Shown here in pieces: positions 6,779-10,599 of a stretch of DNA of 10,599 nucleotides. The stretch's first letter is position 1. Each line of letters begins with the position of its first letter. A program made the position numbers and the translations under genes. The DNA is from an uncultured Collinsella sp. (GTDB lineage Bacteria > Actinomycetota > Coriobacteriia > Coriobacteriales > Coriobacteriaceae): assembly GCA_900549215.1 (NCBI GenBank), contig URNJ01000054.1:1-10599 (forward strand). Reading direction: 5' to 3'. The notes beneath the pieces were generated by a model. That model was not told the DNA's origin. It did no database searches and saw nothing but the letters and a program-made list of their open reading frames with translations.

Positions 6779-8317
6779 CTATTCCGCATCGACCACGCGG
6801 AGCAGATATGCCACGCGCGTTGCAGCCGTGCACTTAAAACGCTCGTCCGCGCGAACTCCGGCGACCCACACCACGGCACCCCCCGGCGCCGTCCTCACCA
6901 TGGGCACGCCGGCGCGCTCGGAAACGGGAATGCGAGCCTCACCTAGCAAGTCGGATACTTTCTTGCTTCGACCACTCATCCCTAACGGGCACATCACGTC
7001 TCCCGGTGCAGGACCGTCCACCCACAGGCGCGCCAATCGCGCCTCGGCAGGGATCTCGCCACGCGAGCCCGCCAGGATCCGCTCACTATCGCTGTCGGCA
7101 AAACCCAGGGCAGCCGCGTCTACCAAAGCTGTCACTTCCCCGGCAGCTGCAAGCTCACGGGCGCGGCGCACGATATCGCATCCCGGCTCAACGGCCATCG
7201 GTTCTGTGACCAGCATACGTCCCCCGCCCAACGGCAAACGACCGGGTACGGTAACCCAGTCCGCGACCAGGCCCTCGCGAGCCGCCGGCGCCTTGAACGC
7301 CAGCATGCCAAACTCAATGCGTGCGTCAATCCCCGCCGGAAGCGTGACCGAGCCGGCGCCCTCGGCAACGCAGGAAAGGACTCGCTCCACATGTCGCATC
7401 TCTGGACGAGCGTCCGGATCGATGCGCTTAATCGCCAGTCGCACGATGCGCCGCGCGATTACCACCTCGGCCGCAGCAAGGCGCCTGGCATCGAGCACCA
7501 GCGCGCCCGCCGCCTCCTTACGCAGGCAGCTTCGAAACGCCTGTGCCGAAAGCTGAGACAAAAACGCGTCCTCATCGCCTAAGATCTCGCAGGCGGCGCC
7601 AATCGTCTTGCAGACGCTCGCGTTGCGCTGCGCCACCACCGGCATCACTCGATGGCGCACGTAGTTTCGCAGATACGAGATATCCTCATTGCTCTCGTCT
7701 TCACGCCACGGCTGACCATGTACCTGTAGATAGCCCACGAGCTCGCCATGAGTTAGGTCGAGCAAGGGACGCACCACGATATTCCTCCGGCGAGGAATGC
7801 TCGATAGGCCAGCGGGCCCCGAACCCTTAATCGCGTTCATCAAAAACGTTTCCGCGCGATCCGAAGACGTGTGCGCGGTGCAGATACGAGCCGCCGTTCG
7901 CGGTGCCCCCGTCTGGGCGCAGAGCTCGCGAACATACCTCCGCGCCGCGGCATAGCGCACCTCGCGGGCTGCGGCCTCAATATTGCCCGACTCCCCATCA
8001 AAATAAGCGTGCTCCACGCACAGCGGTAAACCATATTTCGCGCAAAGCTCACGCACAAAGGCCTCGTCGCCATCGGACGCCTTGCCGCGCAGATGATGGT
8101 TTACATGCAGCACATGCAGGCGCTCGCGAGCAATGGGGGCAACACCGCGTCCGTCTTGGATATCCAGCTTTGATGTGCACGCCATAAGAAGCAGTGCCGT
8201 CGAGTCCGCGCCGCCTGATACCATGAGCACGACAGGAGCTGCCTGCTGCCTCGTCCGGGTCTCATCGACTGCCCCAGGCACGGCATGGTGTCCGTAATGC
8301 TGTGATACCGTTGGCAT
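6779..8317 (-). CDS. tilS: tRNA(Ile)-lysidine synthetase TilS
   Basis: TilS attaches lysine to C34 of the CAU-anticodon tRNA-Ile, changing its decoding from AUG to AUA and its charging from Met to Ile. The 512-residue product has the N-type ATP pyrophosphatase PP-loop SGGADS (34-39), HVNHHLRG (71-78), NIEAAAREVRY (112-122), GSGPAGLSSI (165-174) and the RPLLDLTHGEL...WREDESN...RNYVRHRVMP stretch (183-226). A C-terminal domain is recognisable from GDVMCPLGMSGRSKKVSDLL onward. In the usual HxxDDQxET position it reads TSSDRAET (150-157), lacking the His and the first Asp seen in E. coli TilS. GAGGAGG lies 6 bases before the ATG. It opens the tilS-hpt-ftsH cluster and diverges from the MBL gene. 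Assignment is strong. Confidence 0.93.
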   Translation of the reverse strand: MPTVSQHYGHHAVPGAVDETRTRQQAAPVVLMVSGGADSTALLLMACTSKLDIQDGRGVAPIARERLHVLHVNHHLRGKASDGDEAFVRELCAKYGLPLCVEHAYFDGESGNIEAAAREVRYAAARRYVRELCAQTGAPRTAARICTAHTSSDRAETFLMNAIKGSGPAGLSSIPRRRNIVVRPLLDLTHGELVGYLQVHGQPWREDESNEDISYLRNYVRHRVMPVVAQRNASVCKTIGAACEILGDEDAFLSQLSAQAFRSCLRKEAAGALVLDARRLAAAEVVIARRIVRLAIKRIDPDARPEMRHVERVLSCVAEGAGSVTLPAGIDARIEFGMLAFKAPAAREGLVADWVTVPGRLPLGGGRMLVTEPMAVEPGCDIVRRARELAAAGEVTALVDAAALGFADSDSERILAGSRGEIPAEARLARLWVDGPAPGDVMCPLGMSGRSKKVSDLLGEARIPVSERAGVPMVRTAPGGAVVWVAGVRADERFKCTAATRVAYLLRVVDAE

Positions 8318-8345
8318 TCGCTTCCTCCTCTATTCGTCCGCACCC

Positions 8346-8351
8346 ATTGTA
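8346..8351 (-). promoter_or_regulatory. Candidate -10 element for tilS
   Basis: The minus strand reads TACAAT, placed to start a leader of about 20 bases before tilS. The 48-base gap must hold promoters for both divergent genes. No convincing -35 is visible, and I could not identify a separate clear promoter for the plus-strand gene. Confidence 0.35.
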
Positions 8352-8365
8352 TCCTTTGGAATCTT

Positions 8366-9175
8366 ATGTCTCGTCTGCACCTTCATATCCTCGGCAGTGG
8401 CTCTAAAGGCAACTGCGCACTCATCGAGGGCCCGCAGGGGCTCATTATGGTCGATGACGGACTGTCTCGCCGCGAGACATTAAAGCGCATGGCAGAACTG
8501 GGGCTCTCGACAGACAACGTCTCGGCTCTTCTCATTACTCATGAGCATAGCGATCACATCAAGGGCCTCGATGTCTGGTGCAAGCACTGGCACGGCCCCC
8601 TCTTTGCCAGCAGGGGCACTCTTTCGAACAAAGAAAATCTTTCTCATCTGCCTGTCGAGGAATTCGATCCCGGTGACACCCTATCCATTGCCGGCATCCA
8701 CGTGCAAACCTACTCAACGTCACACGATGTCATCAATCCAGTCGGCTATCGATTCGACACCCTCGATGATTCCATCGGTTTTGCCACCGACACCGGAGAG
8801 CTATCGAGCCAAGCCATGAGCACCCTCGAAGATTGTCGAGTCCTCGCACTCGAAAGCAACCACGATGTGACCATGCTGCGCGAGGGAGAATATCCCCGCT
8901 TTCTTCAGGAGCGCATCCTGTCTGCAAGGGGACACCTCTCCAATGGCCAAGCCGCCGAAGCCGCGCGCGAACTTGTTACCGAACGCACCGAACAGCTCAT
9001 TGCCATGCATATCAGCCAAGATAACAATCGTCCGAGCCTTACCGTCAAAAGCTATGCCAAAGCTCTGACCGCAACCCTGGATGACGAGGTCGGCAGCTCC
9101 GCAACCCTTCTCCAAGGATCGCGAAAACTCTCGATACGCCCCGCAAGCCAGCATCGGCCAGTAACCATTCAATAG
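8366..9175 (+). CDS. MBL-fold metallo-hydrolase, YycJ/WalJ type
   Basis: This is a 269-residue cytoplasmic metallo-beta-lactamase-fold hydrolase. The metal site is visible as HEHSDH (59-64), H120 in TSHD, D142 in FATDTG and H215 in AMHIS. ALESNHD (161-167) and GHLSN (189-193) are typical of the YycJ/WalJ subgroup, which is related to RNase J-like and exonuclease-like MBL proteins. In Firmicutes yycJ accompanies the walKR operon, and no walKR genes are in this window. The ribosome binding site is poor (only TTTGGA), so initiation may be weak or near-leaderless. It diverges from tilS and is followed closely by a strong terminator, so it is probably monocistronic. The family is clear. A nuclease role in DNA repair or cell-wall homeostasis is inferred from relatives. 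Confidence 0.87.
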   Translation: MSRLHLHILGSGSKGNCALIEGPQGLIMVDDGLSRRETLKRMAELGLSTDNVSALLITHEHSDHIKGLDVWCKHWHGPLFASRGTLSNKENLSHLPVEEFDPGDTLSIAGIHVQTYSTSHDVINPVGYRFDTLDDSIGFATDTGELSSQAMSTLEDCRVLALESNHDVTMLREGEYPRFLQERILSARGHLSNGQAAEAARELVTERTEQLIAMHISQDNNRPSLTVKSYAKALTATLDDEVGSSATLLQGSRKLSIRPASQHRPVTIQ

Positions 9176-9184
9176 ACTGTCCTA

Positions 9185-9234
9185 GACAGCAAAAGGGGCC
9201 GAGAATCGCTTCCCAGCCCCTTTTGCTGTCTTTT
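9185..9234 (+). terminator. Intrinsic terminator of the MBL gene
   Basis: A perfect 15-bp stem (GACAGCAAAAGGGGC at 9185-9199 with its complement at 9216-9230) is followed by TTTT. It begins 10 bases past the MBL stop. It is also the only hairpin past the convergent hsp20 stop, but the minus side has no U-tract, so service to hsp20 is uncertain. Confidence 0.82.
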
Positions 9235-9257
9235 AATAGCGCAGAACACCAACGAAG

Positions 9258-9689
9258 TTAGTCGATGGAGATCTTCGTAACGTTCTTCTTCTCGACGATC
9301 TTGGGGACCGTAACGGTCAGGATGCCGTCAGCGTACTTAGCCGAGAGGCCCTCGCTCGAAGCGTCCTTTAGATACACGCCACGCGTTGCGCTGTACGAGC
9401 TGAACTCCTTCTGCAGGAAGTTCTTGCCCTCGTTCTCCTCGTCTTCCTCGACATTCACGCTAATGGACAGACGACCCTCGTTAAGCTCGACATCGATATC
9501 GTCCTTGGCGACGCCGGTCAGATAAGCCTTGACCTCATAGCCGTCGCCCTTATCCTCAACGTCAACGGGAAACGCCTTGGAAGCAATCGAGTTGTTTGCA
9601 AGGTCAGTCATATCATCAAACAGATCGAACAGCGAGCTAGCAGAAGGACGAACGCCAAAAACCGAACGATAAGGAACCATGCTTGCCAT
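9258..9689 (-). CDS. Small heat-shock protein, Hsp20/alpha-crystallin family
   Basis: This ATP-independent chaperone holds unfolding proteins in a refoldable state as a large oligomer. The 143-residue product has a short N-terminal arm with the hydrophobic, aspartate-rich SSLFDLFDDMTDL (18-30), then the alpha-crystallin domain from FPVDVEDKGDGYEV (40-53) to the conserved YADGILTVTVPK (119-130). The C-terminal ISI at 140-142 is the I-x-I motif used in oligomer contacts. The frame is open to 9722, but the ATG at 9689 is chosen because AAGGAG (9698-9703) lies 8 bases upstream and no ribosome binding site precedes the longer start. The leader folds into hairpins that may control translation. It diverges from the tail-anchored protein gene and converges with the MBL gene. 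Assignment is secure. Confidence 0.95.
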   Translation of the reverse strand: MASMVPYRSVFGVRPSASSLFDLFDDMTDLANNSIASKAFPVDVEDKGDGYEVKAYLTGVAKDDIDVELNEGRLSISVNVEEDEENEGKNFLQKEFSSYSATRGVYLKDASSEGLSAKYADGILTVTVPKIVEKKNVTKISID

Positions 9690-9695
9690 GTTTAC

Positions 9696-9784
9696 CACTC
9701 CTTTTAAGGACTGCCGAGTCATCTTCTAGGTGACTGGGACTTCTTTTGACGCTCTTATATATGCCCACCCAGTGCTCATATATA
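9696..9784 (-). promoter_or_regulatory. Hairpin-rich hsp20 leader, possible RNA thermometer
   Basis: Three inverted repeats run towards the start codon: TATATATG/CATATATA (9756-9763 and 9777-9784), AGTCA/TGACT (9717-9721 and 9731-9735), and CAGTCCT/AGGAGTG (9696-9713 on the minus strand, one G-G mismatch, TAAA loop). The last one pairs the Shine-Dalgarno sequence. ROSE-type thermometers upstream of Hsp20 genes have this arrangement. The transcription start is not known, so the first repeat may be DNA-level rather than in the RNA. Confidence 0.35.
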
Positions 9785-9921
9785 CATCGACTATAAAGTT
9801 TTTTGAGTCTAGTACTATAAGCATATCTAAGTGTGTTTGACTCAGGTTTTAATAAGGTTAAGGTTCTTTGAACCAGAGCTTAAATAACAAGTATGTTCAC
9901 AGCTACAAATAGCAAGGGGCT

Positions 9922-9927
9922 TACAAT
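9922..9927 (+). promoter_or_regulatory. Candidate -10 element for the tail-anchored protein gene
   Basis: TACAAT lies 39 bases before the ATG at 9967. The nearest -35-like hexamer, TTCACA (9896-9901), is 20 bases upstream, longer than the usual 16-19. The rest of the AT-rich gap 9690-9966 holds no gene that I can support. Confidence 0.3.
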
Positions 9928-9966
9928 GAGCGCGTACACGTTGTTGGTAACGAGCTAAAGGGCATC

Positions 9967-10434
9967 ATGGACGACCAAAACCAGAACAAAATGTTTATGC
10001 CGACGCAGGGGGAAGATACTTCCACGCAGCCGCCGCGGTTCCATCGCCCCCACATCTCGCAAGAGCCCATTAATGATCCGGAGCCCGAGTATGTGACGAG
10101 AAATCGATATCAAACGCTCGAGGATGCCCAAACGGGACGTAAACATATGGGCGTCGCCTCGGGAGACCCTGTATATCTGAAAGACGCACCATTATCTAAA
10201 AACAGCGCAGCTAGTGATGAGCCGATGAAAGCATCCGCCACTCATCGACAAAGAGGTCCTCGACCAAAGCAAACCTTGACGCATTCGGCTCGCTATCTCG
10301 AAACGCCAAAACAGGGAAAATCAATCTTCGTTTCGACAAGTAAACGACGCAAGCAGCATCGACTGACAATCCTGCTTTTGATCATTGCGGTCATAGCAGT
10401 TGCCCTTGTTATTCGATTTATCTTCTTTAAATAA
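9967..10434 (+). CDS. Unrecognised small protein with C-terminal membrane anchor
   Basis: I do not recognise this 155-residue protein. Residues 1 to about 125 are polar, rich in Pro, Gln, Asp, Thr and Lys, with no signal peptide, cysteine or evident fold, and are probably disordered. A basic patch KRRKQHR (126-132) precedes a single hydrophobic stretch at 133-149 and a short RFIFFK end. The chain is therefore likely anchored by its C-terminus with the long N-terminal part in the cytoplasm. AAAGGG (9957-9962) lies 4 bases before the ATG, supporting real translation. The gene is divergent from hsp20, sharing a 277-base upstream region, and could be co-regulated with it, though nothing in the sequence proves that. 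No function is claimed. Confidence 0.7.
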   Translation: MDDQNQNKMFMPTQGEDTSTQPPRFHRPHISQEPINDPEPEYVTRNRYQTLEDAQTGRKHMGVASGDPVYLKDAPLSKNSAASDEPMKASATHRQRGPRPKQTLTHSARYLETPKQGKSIFVSTSKRRKQHRLTILLLIIAVIAVALVIRFIFFK

Positions 10435-10443
10435 AGGCTCAAT

Positions 10444-10468
10444 ACCAAAAACGATAAGATCGTCTGGT
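10444..10468. repeat. Small imperfect stem-loop after the anchored protein gene
   Basis: ACGAT (10451-10455) pairs with ATCGT (10459-10463) around AAG, flanked by ACCA/TGGT after an internal loop. No T-tract follows, so it is at best a weak 3' end structure. TTTAC/GTAAA (10481-10485 and 10491-10495) forms another short repeat nearby. Confidence 0.25.
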
Positions 10469-10502
10469 GTAATAGAGTCATTTACGCCCCGTAAACGCAA
10501 AA

Positions 10503-10530
10503 AAGGGGGAGGCCGCGTGGCCTCCCCCTT
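10503..10530 (-). terminator. Strong hairpin terminator, U-tract on the minus strand
   Basis: AAGGGGGAGGCC (10503-10514) and GGCCTCCCCCTT (10519-10530) form a perfect 12-bp stem with a 4-base loop. On the minus strand the U-tract is TTTTTT; on the plus strand only TT then CTCAG follows. It best fits the end of a minus-strand transcript entering from the right, and may also stop the plus-strand gene ending at 10434. Confidence 0.72.
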
Positions 10531-10531
10531 C

Positions 10532-10599
10532 TCAGTTCAAGCGTACGGCTCGGTGCCGTCCACCGGTCAGCGGCGCCCTGGCCTCCCACGGGCTGACCC
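10532..10599 (-). other. 3' end of an unidentified minus-strand gene or structured RNA (partial)
   Basis: This GC-rich edge precedes a minus-strand terminator. It can be read as the last 21 codons of a protein ending with TGA at 10532-10534, with mostly G or C in third positions. It can equally be read as structured RNA, because GGTCAGC/GCTGACC (10565-10571 and 10592-10598) and ACGGC/GCCGT (10545-10549 and 10555-10559) are perfect inverted repeats. It does not match the ends of SRP RNA, tmRNA or RNase P RNA as I remember them. The sequence stops too soon to decide. Confidence 0.3.

Noticed and set aside
9690..9966. HAIR (CTTGAGT-N7-ACTCAAG) or CIRCE element upstream of hsp20
   Set aside because: I looked for both. 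Only scattered half-sites with wrong spacing are present.
10545..10570. T-box antiterminator-like GGTGG...ACCG on the minus strand
   Set aside because: Five bases interrupt the conserved core, and no minus-strand gene lies downstream of the terminator to be controlled.

Overview
The window looks like chromosomal DNA from a moderately GC-rich Gram-positive bacterium. A Coriobacteriia member such as Collinsella is the best guess, judged from protein style, the GC-rich third codon positions and the tilS-hpt-ftsH order. That assignment is recognition from memory and was not tested by a search. Nearly all of the window is ordinary housekeeping sequence. I see no phage, CRISPR, toxin-antitoxin or defence locus and no complete insertion sequence.

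Layout from left to right. A plus-strand rRNA m5U methyltransferase (52-1500) ends against a hairpin terminator that it shares with a convergent gene. Five minus-strand genes follow: a PHP-family metal phosphoesterase (1579-2400), a class I/II PLP aminotransferase (2566-3750), ftsH (3940-6081), hpt (6083-6631) and tilS (6779-8317). hpt and ftsH are one nucleotide apart and probably translationally coupled. tilS-hpt-ftsH is a block conserved across many bacteria that links tRNA-Ile2 lysidine modification, purine salvage and membrane proteolysis. A YycJ/WalJ-type metallo-beta-lactamase-fold gene (8366-9175) diverges from tilS across a 48-base gap. A small heat-shock protein of the Hsp20 family (9258-9689, minus) and an unrecognised tail-anchored, mostly disordered small protein (9967-10434, plus) diverge from an AT-rich 277-base regulatory region. 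The right end (10503-10599) is a GC-rich run of hairpins with a U-tract on the minus strand, which looks like the 3' end of a transcript entering from outside the window.

The most interesting signals lie between genes. They are: a near-perfect 58-base palindrome with GGGGACAG arms (REP/RAYT type) between ftsH and the aminotransferase; a 16-base sequence differing from the ParB parS consensus at only two positions, next to an inverted repeat, downstream of the aminotransferase; a 9-bp palindrome over the -35 region of the hpt-ftsH promoter; an Hsp20 leader whose last hairpin covers the ribosome binding site, as in an RNA thermometer; and the serial hairpins at the right edge. All of these are leads from reading the sequence, and none is established.
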